57,854 bases of DNA from Deltaproteobacteria bacterium (GTDB taxonomy: Bacteria > Myxococcota > Myxococcia > Myxococcales > 40CM-4-68-19). Positions 22,118 through 30,434 of the stretch are shown here, one piece after another. The stretch is taken from positions 1-57,854 of the forward strand of contig VBLC01000053.1 in the NCBI GenBank assembly GCA_005879315.1. The letters run 5' to 3'. The translations under genes were made by a program, and so were the position numbers. The first letter of the stretch is position 1, and the number at the start of each line of letters is the position of its first letter. The notes beneath the pieces were generated by a model. It was not told where the DNA came from, did no database searches, and was given only the letters and a program-made list of their open reading frames with translations.

Positions 22118-23178
22118 AGGTCCCCTGCGCAGCGGAAGCCGCTGGGGAATTCGCGGAAGTCCGGAACGTACCAGTTGCGCAGGCTTTTCCGCAGCAGGGC
22201 GGGCGAGGTGGCCCACGATCCTCCGCGCAACGCGCGGTGCGTGCCGAACCAGGGGAACGAATAGCCTTGGTACGGATACGGCCGGAAGCCGGGATAGGGC
22301 CCAAACCAGCTCGCGGTCCATTCCCAGACGCCGCTCGGCTCGACCCCGGCGGCTTCCATCTCCTCCTCGGTGGGCAGCCGCGCCCCCCGCCAGCGCGCAT
22401 AGGCCTCGGCCTCGTACCAGGAGAGGCAGGTGACGGGGGCGTCCGGATCCTGCTCGTCGAACCGCAGCGGCGCGAAGATCCCGTTTTTCCGCAGGAAGCT
22501 CCACCCCTCGTCCGACCACAGGCTCCGCTCGCCGTAGCCCGTCCGGACAAATTGTACAAATTGCGCGGCCGTCACCGGGGCGGGGTCCAGCCAGAAAGGA
22601 GGCAGCTCGACCTCGTGGAGCGGCCGCTCGTTGTCGTACGCGCGCGAGAGATCCGCGCATCCGATCTGCAACCGTCCGCCGGGAAATTCGATCCGGTCGG
22701 CGGAGCGCAGCCGCAGCGCCGGCGGCATGCGGTGCAGCCGTCCGGCAGCGAGCGCGGCGATCACCTGGATGTGCTCGCCGTGCTGCAGCTCGTGCTGCGC
22801 CAGGTGTTGGACGAGAAAATCCTCGGGCAACCCGAGAATGGCCGGCACGCGCCCGGCGTCGAGGCCGGCGCAGACCTTGTCGAGCACTTCGTCGAGATAG
22901 GCGCGCAGCTCGCGGGCGGGCGGCAGCTCCCTGCGGCTCGGCTTTGCCGTCTGTTGCGGATCGAAGAAGTCCCCGTAGCGCCGCTCCTCTCCCGGCAAGA
23001 GCCAACGCGCCTGAACCGAGGCGACATGGCCGAGGTGCCAGCCGACCGGGCTGTAGGCGGGCCCGGGCGATTGCGCCCAGCGCTCCTCGGGAACGTCCGC
23101 GAGAGCGGCGAGCAGGAAGCGCCGCCCCTCGAGAAGCTCGCCGGACAGCGACCGGCGGGGCGAGGCGCGCGTCTTCAT
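22114..23178 (-). CDS. egtB: Ergothioneine iron-dependent sulfoxide synthase
   Basis: EgtB joins hercynine to a thiol donor (gamma-glutamylcysteine in the actinobacterial pathway) using O2 and non-haem iron. The N-terminal DinB-like domain carries WHLGH (H48, H51) and H129-x3-H133-x-E135, matching the three-histidine iron site. The C-terminal formylglycine-generating-enzyme-like domain ends with RALRGGSW...RNWYVPDFREFPSGFRCA. At 354 residues it is shorter than typical EgtB (about 430). It overlaps egtC upstream (ATGA) and egtD downstream. Confidence 0.92.
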   Translation of the reverse strand: MKTRASPRRSLSGELLEGRRFLLAALADVPEERWAQSPGPAYSPVGWHLGHVASVQARWLLPGEERRYGDFFDPQQTAKPSRRELPPARELRAYLDEVLDKVCAGLDAGRVPAILGLPEDFLVQHLAQHELQHGEHIQVIAALAAGRLHRMPPALRLRSADRIEFPGGRLQIGCADLSRAYDNERPLHEVELPPFWLDPAPVTAAQFVQFVRTGYGERSLWSDEGWSFLRKNGIFAPLRFDEQDPDAPVTCLSWYEAEAYARWRGARLPTEEEMEAAGVEPSGVWEWTASWFGPYPGFRPYPYQGYSFPWFGTHRALRGGSWATSPALLRKSLRNWYVPDFREFPSGFRCAGDL

Positions 23179-23921
23179 CGCAAAGGCTCCACAGCGAGAT
23201 CGGAGCCGGGCCGCGCGGTGCAGATCGCGTCCGCAGGCAGCTCGCGCCACTTCGCTCCGTCGAGTGGCTCGGAGGCGAGACAGACTCCTTCGCCGAAGGG
23301 AGCGAAGTAGAGCGTGGCCGGCTCTGCCCCCCGGGCCCAGCGCAGGCCGATCAGCTCCTCGCCGTCGGCGAGGAGCAGCGTAGCGACCGCGGGTCGCTTC
23401 AGCTCGCGGCAGATCTCCTCGAGCGCCTCGATCGCGCCGCGAACTCCGTGCTCGATGATCAGCGCGAAGATGTGCTCGGAATCGCTGGTGCCCGCGATCG
23501 ATTCGTAGGCCTTGTTCCCCAGGCGCTCGCGGAGCAGCCGCTGGGCCCCGTGCCGGAAGTCGCGGATGAATCCGTTGTGGGCGAAGGCGAGACGCTCGTG
23601 CGCGAAGGGCTGCACGTTTGCGAGCTCGAATCCGACCCCCGGTGTGGCGCTGCGCACTGCCGCTACCGTGCAGCGGACGCGCAGGCGATCGCCCATCCAG
23701 CCGAGGTTCGGGTCGGCCCAGATGGGCACGGCCGTCCGGTAGAGGGCCGGCTCGGGGCGGCCGTCGTCCAGCCAGAGCGCGGCGCCGAAGCCGTCGGCAT
23801 TGACGGTGCCGCTCTGCATCTCGCGTGGCCGATAGCTCTGCACCAGGAGCGAGTGCACGGGGGCGGAGACGATCTCCCCCAGCCGGATTGCCGGCCCAGC
23901 GTACCCAGCCATTCGACACAT
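23175..23921 (-). CDS. egtC: Gamma-glutamyl hercynylcysteine sulfoxide hydrolase
   Basis: EgtC is a class II glutamine amidotransferase-like hydrolase that removes the gamma-glutamyl group after the EgtB step. The N-terminal nucleophile is Cys2 (MCRMAGYAG), exposed once Met1 is removed. Family motifs NADGFGAALW, FAHNGFIRDF and TSDSEHIFAL are present. 248 residues. It heads the operon. Its presence implies a gamma-glutamylcysteine-dependent pathway; EgtA and the lyase EgtE are not in the window. Confidence 0.93.
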   Translation of the reverse strand: MCRMAGYAGPAIRLGEIVSAPVHSLLVQSYRPREMQSGTVNADGFGAALWLDDGRPEPALYRTAVPIWADPNLGWMGDRLRVRCTVAAVRSATPGVGFELANVQPFAHERLAFAHNGFIRDFRHGAQRLLRERLGNKAYESIAGTSDSEHIFALIIEHGVRGAIEALEEICRELKRPAVATLLLADGEELIGLRWARGAEPATLYFAPFGEGVCLASEPLDGAKWRELPADAICTARPGSDLAVEPLR

Positions 23922-23960
23922 GCGCGTTACAGGCTGCGCTCTGACGGCCGTGCTGGCAAG

Positions 23961-24908
23961 TCATTCGGCGGCGCTCTGGGGGCCTTTGAACCAGGAGAAG
24001 AGCAGCGCGGCGGCGAGGATGGCGGCGATGATCAAGAGCGAGGTGCCCGTCGGCAGGTGCACCCAGCGGAAGAGCAGCATCTTGCTTCCGACGAAGATGA
24101 GGATCGCCGCAAGCCCCGGCTTGAGGTAGCGCAGCCGCGTGAGCATCCCGCGCAGCACGAAATAGAGCGCGCGCAGGCCGAGCACGGCGCAGATGTTGCT
24201 GGAGAAGACCAGGAAGGAATCGTCGGTGACGGCGAAGACGGCGGGAACCGAATCGAGCGCGAAGATGAGGTCGGTGGTCTCGGCGGCGACGATGGCGAGA
24301 AAGAGCGGCGTGGCGAAGAGGCGGCCGTCGATGCGGCGGAAGAATTCCGGCCCTTCGATCGTCTTGGTGAGCGGCAGCTGTCGCGCAACCCAGCGCACGA
24401 CCGCGTTGTCGGAGGGCACGCGCTCCGAGACATCCTCGTGGAAGAGGATCTTGATCGCCGTGTAGACGAGGATGGCGCCGAAGACCGCCACCACCCAGTG
24501 GAAGCGATGGACGAGCGCCACTCCGGCGAGGATGAGCGCGCCGCGCAAGAGAAGCGCGCCGATGATCCCCCAGAAGAGCACCCGATGCTGGTACTGCGGC
24601 GGAATGGCGAAGGCGCGGAAGAGCAGGACGAAGACGAAGAGGTTGTCGACCGAGAGCGATTTCTCCAGGACGTAACCGGCGAAGAACTCGAGCCCTTGCT
24701 CGCCGCCGTACTGCGTCCAGAGCCAGCCACCGAAGACGATCGAGAGGGTGATCCAGAAGAGGCTCCAGCCCACCGCCTCGCGGAAGCCTTGTTTGGTCTG
24801 CCGGGCGGAGATGCGCAGATCGAGCGCCAGGAGCACGAGCACGCCGAAGATGAATCCGGTCCAGAGCCCGAGGCTGCCGATGTTGCGGGCGCCGAAGTCG
24901 GGGCTCAC
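23961..24908 (-). CDS. TerC family integral membrane protein
   Basis: A 315-residue polytopic protein of the TerC family, associated with metal (notably manganese) export and tellurite resistance. About seven to nine hydrophobic spans; signatures SVDNLFVFVLLF near the middle and the acidic AAETTDLIFALDSVPAVFAVT supply the conserved carboxylates inside the membrane. The GTG start overlaps the der stop (GTGA), so it is translated with der. Confidence 0.9.
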   Translation of the reverse strand: MSPDFGARNIGSLGLWTGFIFGVLVLLALDLRISARQTKQGFREAVGWSLFWITLSIVFGGWLWTQYGGEQGLEFFAGYVLEKSLSVDNLFVFVLLFRAFAIPPQYQHRVLFWGIIGALLLRGALILAGVALVHRFHWVVAVFGAILVYTAIKILFHEDVSERVPSDNAVVRWVARQLPLTKTIEGPEFFRRIDGRLFATPLFLAIVAAETTDLIFALDSVPAVFAVTDDSFLVFSSNICAVLGLRALYFVLRGMLTRLRYLKPGLAAILIFVGSKMLLFRWVHLPTGTSLLIIAAILAAALLFSWFKGPQSAAE

Positions 24909-26254
24909 TTGCCGCGACCTCCCGACCCGCGGGGCGTCCTGCCGCTCTTCTGCCGGAAGACGAGCCGCACCGGGACGTGCAGCTCGAAGCGTTCGCGGAG
25001 CCGGTTGAGCAGGAAGCGCCGGTAGGAGTCGTCCACCGCTTGCGGCCGATTGCACTGGATGGCGACGGTGATCGGCTGCACGCCGACCTGGAAGGCATAC
25101 GAGAAGCGCACCGGAAAGCCGCGGAAGAGCGGCGCGGGATGCTCGTCCTGCATCTGTTGCACCCACTCGTTCAAGAGCGGCGTGGGAATGCGGCGCGACG
25201 CCTGGTCGTGCAGCTCCGCGGCCAGCTCGAGGATCTTGTGCACGCGCGTGCCTTCGAGAGCGCTGACGAAGAGCAGCGGGGCGAAGTCGACGTGCTGGAG
25301 ATGGCGCGCGGCCTCCTCCCGCAGCCGCTTGGTCTCGCCCTCCTTGTCGCGCACCAGATCCCATTTGTTGACGCAGAGGATGACGGCGCGGCCGCGCTCC
25401 TCGGCTTGCGCGGCGATGCGGGCGTCCTGCTCCACGCCCAGCTCCGTCGCATCGGTGAGCACGACCACGACGTCGGCGCGCTCGACCGCCCGCAGCGCGC
25501 GCTGGGCCGAGAAGACTTCGACCTTGTCGACCACGTGGCGCTTCTTGCGCAGGCCGGCCGTGTCGGTGAGCAGGAAGCGGCGGCCTTTCCAGACGAGCTC
25601 CTCGTCGACCGCGTCCCGCGTCGTGCCGGGCAGCGCCGCTGCGACGAAGCGCTCTTCGCCGATCAGCCGGTTGAGCAGCGTGCTCTTGCCGACGTTTGGC
25701 CTTCCCAGCACGGCAAGATGGATGACGCTCTCCTCCGGCTCCTCCCGAGCGCTCGACTCGGCGAGATGCGCTGCGGCCGCGTCCATCAGCTCATCGACGC
25801 CGCGGCCGTGCTCCGCGCTGAGCGGAAAGACATCGAAGCCGAGCGCGTGCAGCTCGCCCAGGTCGAGGTTCCCCTCGCGTTTCTGCGAATCGACCTTGTT
25901 CGCCGCCAACAGCACGGGCTTCCCTCCGCGCCGCAGCAGGGCGGCCAGCTCTCGATCGGCGCCGGCCAGACCTTCGACGGCGTCGACCACCAGCACGATC
26001 ACGTCGGCCTCGCGCATCGCCGTCTCGGCCTGCTCGCGGACGGCCTTGACCAGCTGCTCGTCGCTCTTGGTCAAGAAGCCGCCGGTGTCGACGACGCGAA
26101 AGTGCTTTCTCCCCTGCTGCGCCTCGGCATACTGCCGGTCGCGAGTCACTCCCGGAACGTCCTCGACGATCGCCAGCCGCTTTCCCACCATGCGATTGAA
26201 GAGGGTCGATTTGCCCACGTTGGGGCGCCCTACCAGCGCGACGAGCGGCAGCAC
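24905..26254 (-). CDS. der: Ribosome biogenesis GTPase Der (EngA)
   Basis: A double-GTPase protein of 449 residues needed for 50S ribosomal subunit assembly. The first G domain has [19 protein letters not shown] and NKVD; the second has [19 protein letters not shown] and NKWD. A C-terminal KH-like domain ends in RLVFRQKSGRTPRGSG. The GTG start shares one base with the miaB stop. miaB, der and terC form one tightly packed operon. Confidence 0.97.
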   Translation of the reverse strand: MLPLVALVGRPNVGKSTLFNRMVGKRLAIVEDVPGVTRDRQYAEAQQGRKHFRVVDTGGFLTKSDEQLVKAVREQAETAMREADVIVLVVDAVEGLAGADRELAALLRRGGKPVLLAANKVDSQKREGNLDLGELHALGFDVFPLSAEHGRGVDELMDAAAAHLAESSAREEPEESVIHLAVLGRPNVGKSTLLNRLIGEERFVAAALPGTTRDAVDEELVWKGRRFLLTDTAGLRKKRHVVDKVEVFSAQRALRAVERADVVVVLTDATELGVEQDARIAAQAEERGRAVILCVNKWDLVRDKEGETKRLREEAARHLQHVDFAPLLFVSALEGTRVHKILELAAELHDQASRRIPTPLLNEWVQQMQDEHPAPLFRGFPVRFSYAFQVGVQPITVAIQCNRPQAVDDSYRRFLLNRLRERFELHVPVRLVFRQKSGRTPRGSGGRGK

Positions 26255-27585
26255 TACCCGCTGACCACCGCGAGGCGGCGCTTCTGCTGCGTGGCCGGCG
26301 CGGCCGCGCGATCGATCACCCGCGCCTGCATCCCTCGCAGCGCGGCAGGCGAGGCCTTCTCGACGAGCACCTCGACGAGGTCACCGACTTCGGCGTCGCC
26401 GGCGAACTGCACCGCCCAATTCTCTCGCGAACGGCCGAAGCCCCGATCCTCGACCAGCACCTCGACCCTGTCGCCGATGCGCTGCCGATGACGCTGCAGC
26501 GTGCGGGCCCTCTGCAGCGACTGCACTTCCTCGAGGCGTCGCAGGGCCACCTCGCGCGGCACTTCACCCCACTCGGCCATCTTGAGAATCGCCCCGGTGT
26601 GGGGCCGCGGGCTGTAGAGGAAGGAGAAGAGGTTGTCGTAAGGCGTGCAACGAAGGAATTCGAGGTTCTGCCGGTGCTCGTCTTCCGTCTCACCCAGGAA
26701 GCCGCAGATGATGTCGCTGGTGAGCGCGACCTCGGGCGGAAGGGAGGCGATGCGCCGCTGGTAGTCGGCGATGGTGTACTTGCGGCGCATCCGGGCAAGG
26801 ACGCTGTCGGCGCCGTGCTGGACCGGCAGATGGAAGTGCGGCATCAGCTGCGGCACTTGGGAAAAGCAGCGAACCAGCTCGGGCGACAGGTCCATCGGAT
26901 GCGACGTGGTGAAGCGGATGCGCAAGATCCCCGGCACGCTCGCCACGCGGCGGATCAGCTCGGCGAAAGTGCAGCCGCCCGCATAGGAGTTGACGTTCTG
27001 TCCGATGAGCGTCACCTCGCGCACGCCGGCCGCGACGAGCGCGGCCACCTCGCGGACGATCTCCCCATCGGGCCGCGACACTTCGCGGCCGCGCGTGTAA
27101 GGCACGACGCAGAACGAGCAGACGTTGTCGCAGCCCTTCATGGCGGTGACGAAGGCGGTGGCGCGGCCGCGGCTCGTCTCGGGATCGGCCTGGGGAAAGA
27201 GATACTCGTGCGAGTCGATGAAGTCGGTCTCGATGCCGCCCTGCTCCGCCAGCTGCGGCACCTTGTCGAGGTGGTCGGGGCCGAGGACGAAGTCGACGAA
27301 CGGCGCCCGGTGGAGGAGCGCCTCCTTCTTTTGCTGCGCCACGCAACCCGCCACGCCGATGCGCGTCCCGCGCTGGGCCTTGAGGAGGCGATAGCGGCCC
27401 AGCGCCGAGAAGAGCTTGTCCTCGGCCTTCTCCCGGATGGCGCAAGTGTTGACCAGGACCAGGTCGGCGCCGTCGGCGGCCTCGGTCGCCTGCCAACCGG
27501 CGCGCAGGAGCGCCTCGCCCATGCGCTGCGAGTCGGACTCGTTCATCTGGCAGCCGAAAGTGTGGATGTAATAACGGCGCTGCAC
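26254..27585 (-). CDS. miaB: tRNA-2-methylthio-N6-dimethylallyladenosine synthase
   Basis: Radical SAM methylthiotransferase that adds the methylthio group to i6A37 of tRNA. The UPF0004 domain has three cluster cysteines (TFGCQMNESDS, VNTCAIREKAE, VAGCVAQ). The radical SAM motif is GCDNVCSFCVVPYTRGRE (C-x3-C-x2-C). A TRAM domain ends the chain. GTG 27585 gives 443 residues, the usual length; a TTG at 27624 would add 13 poorly conserved residues. No strong ribosome-binding site precedes either. Confidence 0.95.
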   Translation of the reverse strand: MQRRYYIHTFGCQMNESDSQRMGEALLRAGWQATEAADGADLVLVNTCAIREKAEDKLFSALGRYRLLKAQRGTRIGVAGCVAQQKKEALLHRAPFVDFVLGPDHLDKVPQLAEQGGIETDFIDSHEYLFPQADPETSRGRATAFVTAMKGCDNVCSFCVVPYTRGREVSRPDGEIVREVAALVAAGVREVTLIGQNVNSYAGGCTFAELIRRVASVPGILRIRFTTSHPMDLSPELVRCFSQVPQLMPHFHLPVQHGADSVLARMRRKYTIADYQRRIASLPPEVALTSDIICGFLGETEDEHRQNLEFLRCTPYDNLFSFLYSPRPHTGAILKMAEWGEVPREVALRRLEEVQSLQRARTLQRHRQRIGDRVEVLVEDRGFGRSRENWAVQFAGDAEVGDLVEVLVEKASPAALRGMQARVIDRAAAPATQQKRRLAVVSG

Positions 27586-27747
27586 GGGACTGGCGGGTAT
27601 GGCAGAGCAGTTTTCCCCAGTCAATCGAATCGCAATCTACGACATCGAGACGATGCGCGCGGTGTACGCCTTGACGGCGCCGGCCTCGTACGCGACCCTG
27701 TGCGGCGCTTTCGAACAGCGCCCATCGCGGGCGCAAGGGTTGCCCCG

Positions 27748-28482
27748 ATGCGCTTTTTCCCTCTCGCGGTGCTCACCTTCGCTCTTGCCGTTCGCGCGCA
27801 GGGCATCGATCGCGACAGCCTCCTGACCGACGCGCCGGCGGTCCCCGCGCAAGGAACGGTCCGCGTCTCGGGTGGCGCGACCGCGACGCAGAACACCGAC
27901 AACGGCGCGACGCCCAGCGGTTCGTCCAGCATCACCGGCTCGATCGGCTGGACGCCCTTGCAGAACCTGAACGTCGACGTCGGCGCCTATGCGCAGGTCG
28001 GTGCTTCCGGTCCGGCCGCGCGGGTGCGCTACCAGTTTCTCTCGCAGAGCAGCTTCGGCATCGATCTCTCGGGCGGCCTGCGCTTCAAGACGGTGGGGTT
28101 CCATCCCGACCGGGGCGAGCTGGAAATGCTCGTCGCCGTCGGCCGCCGCTTCGGCAAGTTCGAGCTGGTGCTCAACGGAGTCTTCGGGGTCGAGACCGGC
28201 GGTGGCGGCGGCAAGGACATCGAAGCCAAAGGCTTCGCCGGCTATCGATTCAACGATGCAATCCGAGCCGGCCTCGACAGCCGCCTGCAGAGCGAAATGT
28301 CCGATCAGGAGGGCGCCACGCCGATTCCCGGCGTCCGCGACTACGACCTCACCGCCGGCCCGGCCGTCTCCTGGATGCTGACGCGCACCATCCAGCTGCA
28401 GGGTCTCGTCGGCGTGGCGCAGCCGAAGAAGACCAACGTCACGGCGCCGGTAGGCGTCGTCTCCGCGAGCATCGACTTTTAA
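27748..28482 (+). CDS. Exported beta-rich protein, unknown function
   Basis: A 244-residue protein with a signal peptide (MRFFPLAVLTFALAVRA, cleavage near QG). The mature part shows alternating strands (TVRVSGGATATQN, GSIGWTPLQNLNVDVGAYAQV, GIDLSGGLRFKTV) consistent with an outer-membrane barrel. No family is recognised. The gap of about 160 bases between this gene and the divergent miaB probably carries promoters for both; I see no clear consensus pair there. Confidence 0.6.
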   Translation: MRFFPLAVLTFALAVRAQGIDRDSLLTDAPAVPAQGTVRVSGGATATQNTDNGATPSGSSSITGSIGWTPLQNLNVDVGAYAQVGASGPAARVRYQFLSQSSFGIDLSGGLRFKTVGFHPDRGELEMLVAVGRRFGKFELVLNGVFGVETGGGGGKDIEAKGFAGYRFNDAIRAGLDSRLQSEMSDQEGATPIPGVRDYDLTAGPAVSWMLTRTIQLQGLVGVAQPKKTNVTAPVGVVSASIDF

Positions 28483-28491
28483 CGTGCGCTT

Positions 28492-28980
28492 TTGTTCGTT
28501 CTCGGCCACGTCGGCATCGGCACGCGCATGTTGGGCCCGCTCCGCGCGCGGCTGCCTGCGCGCTGGTTGATCTTCGGCTGCCTCTTGCCCGACCTGATCG
28601 ACAAGCCCCTCTTCTATCTGGTGCGCGCGAGCTGGATCACCGGGACACGCACCATCGGGCATACTGGCCTCTTCCTTCTCGCGCTGCTCCTTGCGGCAGC
28701 CATCGCGCGCTCGCCCGCGACGTGGGCCGTCGTCGCCGGCGTGGCCACGCATTTCGTCCTCGACATCGCCGGCGAAGTGGTGACGGGCGCCGAGCCCGAT
28801 TCCTCCATCTGGCTGGCCCTTTTCTATCCCGCCCTGGGCTGGCGCTTTCCGCTGGCCCACTTCGGCACGCTGCTCGAGCACCTGCGCCTTTCCGCGCAGA
28901 ACGCCTATATCCTCGCCGGGGAGATCATCGGCGGCGCCATCCTGCTGCGCGCCTGGCAGAAGCGCCGTCAGTCCTCGTAG
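28492..28980 (+). CDS. YdjM-like membrane metal-dependent hydrolase
   Basis: A 162-residue integral membrane protein resembling the YdjM/LexA-binding putative hydrolase family. Four or five hydrophobic segments carry conserved histidine/aspartate clusters (LGHVGIGTRM, LPDLIDKPLFY, TIGHTGLF, GVATHFVLDIAGE) that could bind a metal. The start is a TTG; no ATG gives the conserved N-terminus. It lies 9 bases after the previous gene and runs into the convergent era gene, overlapping by 13 bases. Confidence 0.7.
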   Translation: MFVLGHVGIGTRMLGPLRARLPARWLIFGCLLPDLIDKPLFYLVRASWITGTRTIGHTGLFLLALLLAAAIARSPATWAVVAGVATHFVLDIAGEVVTGAEPDSSIWLALFYPALGWRFPLAHFGTLLEHLRLSAQNAYILAGEIIGGAILLRAWQKRRQSS

Positions 28981-29867
28981 CCGGCGCGGCGCAGGCCCTT
29001 GTCGCTCTGGGTCCAGCCCGGCTCGACACGCACGTGCAGCTGGAGAAAGACCTTGGCGCCGAGCAGCCGCTCCATTTCGTGCCGCGCCTTGCTGCCGATC
29101 TCCTTGAGGCGTGCCCCGCCTTTGCCGATGACGATGGCCTTCTGGCTGTCGCGCTCGACGATGACCTGCGCAGAAATGCGCACCAGACCGCGGGGGCCTT
29201 TGGCGCGCTCCGACTCGTCGAACTGCTCGATGACGACCGCCGCGCTGTAGGGAACTTCTTTCTCGGTGAAGCGCAGGATCTGCTCGCGCACCAGCTCGGC
29301 ACACAGCTGGCGCTCTTCGACATCGGTCCAGGTCTCCGCCGGAAAGAGCGGCGGGCTCTCCGGGAGATGCCTGGCGACGAGGTCGAGCAACCCGTCGACG
29401 TTCTCGCCGGTGAGCGCCGAGAGGGGATAGATCTCGCTCCAACCGTGGAAGTCCTTCCAGCGGTCGATCAGCGGCAGGAGCTTTTCGCGCGGCATCTGAT
29501 CGATCTTGTTGATCAAGAGCAGCGTGGGCTTCCTCGACGCCTTCACCTGATCGAGCGCCCTCCGCGTGGCCGAATCGACGGCCGGCGGCCCGGCCTCGAT
29601 GAGAAAGAGGGCCACGTCCGCATCGGCCAGCGTCTGCAGGGCCCGCTGCACCATGCGCGCGTTGAGACCGCCACGCGCGGCATGAAGGCCGGGCGTGTCG
29701 AGCAACGCCACCTGCGCGTCGGGCCGCGTGACCACGCCGAGAATGCGGCCGCGCGTGGTCTGCGGCTTGTGCGAGACGATGGCCACCTTCTGCCCCACCA
29801 GCCGGTTGAGCAGCGTGCTCTTTCCGACGTTGGGCCGGCCGACGATGGCGGCGAAGCCCGCTCTCAA
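28968..29867 (-). CDS. era: GTPase Era
   Basis: Essential GTPase that assists 16S rRNA maturation and 30S assembly. The G domain has [20 protein letters not shown] and NKID; the C-terminal KH domain has [13 protein letters not shown]. 299 residues, the normal size. The TTG start overlaps the stop of the cyclophilin gene (TTGA). rnc lies upstream on the same strand, the common rnc-era association, but two genes separate them here. Confidence 0.97.
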   Translation of the reverse strand: MRAGFAAIVGRPNVGKSTLLNRLVGQKVAIVSHKPQTTRGRILGVVTRPDAQVALLDTPGLHAARGGLNARMVQRALQTLADADVALFLIEAGPPAVDSATRRALDQVKASRKPTLLLINKIDQMPREKLLPLIDRWKDFHGWSEIYPLSALTGENVDGLLDLVARHLPESPPLFPAETWTDVEERQLCAELVREQILRFTEKEVPYSAAVVIEQFDESERAKGPRGLVRISAQVIVERDSQKAIVIGKGGARLKEIGSKARHEMERLLGAKVFLQLHVRVEPGWTQSDKGLRRAGYED

Positions 29868-30394
29868 GGAATCTTTTCGCTGCGGACGATCTCGACGCGC
29901 TCCAGCTTGGTCTGCGCGTTTCCCGCCCGCGCGATCTGCGGCACGAGGTCGCCGCCCTTGACCACTTCTCCGAAGATGGTGTGCCGGTTGTTCAGGTGCG
30001 GCGTGGCCACTTCGGTGATGAAGAACTGCGAGCCGTTGGTGTTGGGGCCGGCGTTGGCCATGGCGAGCAGGCCGGGCTTGTCGAACTTGCGCCCGCTCTG
30101 GAACTCGTCCTCGAACTTGTAGCCGGGGCCGCCGGTGCCGGTGCCGAGCGGATCGCCGCCCTGGATCATGAACTGCGGGATGACGCGGTGGAACACCGTG
30201 CCGTCGTAGAGCTTCGCTTTCGACTTCTGGCCGGTGCGCGGATCGATCCAGTCCTGCGAGCCTTTGGCTAGGCCGACGAAATTGGCGATCGTCTTGGGCG
30301 CCTCCTTCTCGAAGAGCTTGACGACGATGGTGCCGCGGCTGGTCTGGAAGACGGCGTAGAGATCGCCGGGGCCCTGGGGAATGTTGGACGCCAT
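29864..30394 (-). CDS. Cyclophilin-type peptidyl-prolyl isomerase
   Basis: A 176-residue cyclophilin. Seen: [21 protein letters not shown] with the catalytic arginine, GYKFEDEF, and [10 protein letters not shown]. There is no signal peptide, so it is cytoplasmic. ATG 30394 is preferred over GTG 30400 because AGAGG is 5 bases upstream of it. Its stop overlaps the era start, so era depends on its transcription. Confidence 0.93.
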   Translation of the reverse strand: MASNIPQGPGDLYAVFQTSRGTIVVKLFEKEAPKTIANFVGLAKGSQDWIDPRTGQKSKAKLYDGTVFHRVIPQFMIQGGDPLGTGTGGPGYKFEDEFQSGRKFDKPGLLAMANAGPNTNGSQFFITEVATPHLNNRHTIFGEVVKGGDLVPQIARAGNAQTKLERVEIVRSEKIP

Positions 30395-30434
30395 GATCAC
30401 CTCTGCATAGCGGACCGCGCCTCGCTCGTCTACC

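Noticed and set aside
22114-23178. Selenoneine synthase SenA instead of EgtB
   Set aside because: The gene is coupled to egtC and egtD, and no senB or senC homologue is present, so ergothioneine synthesis fits better.
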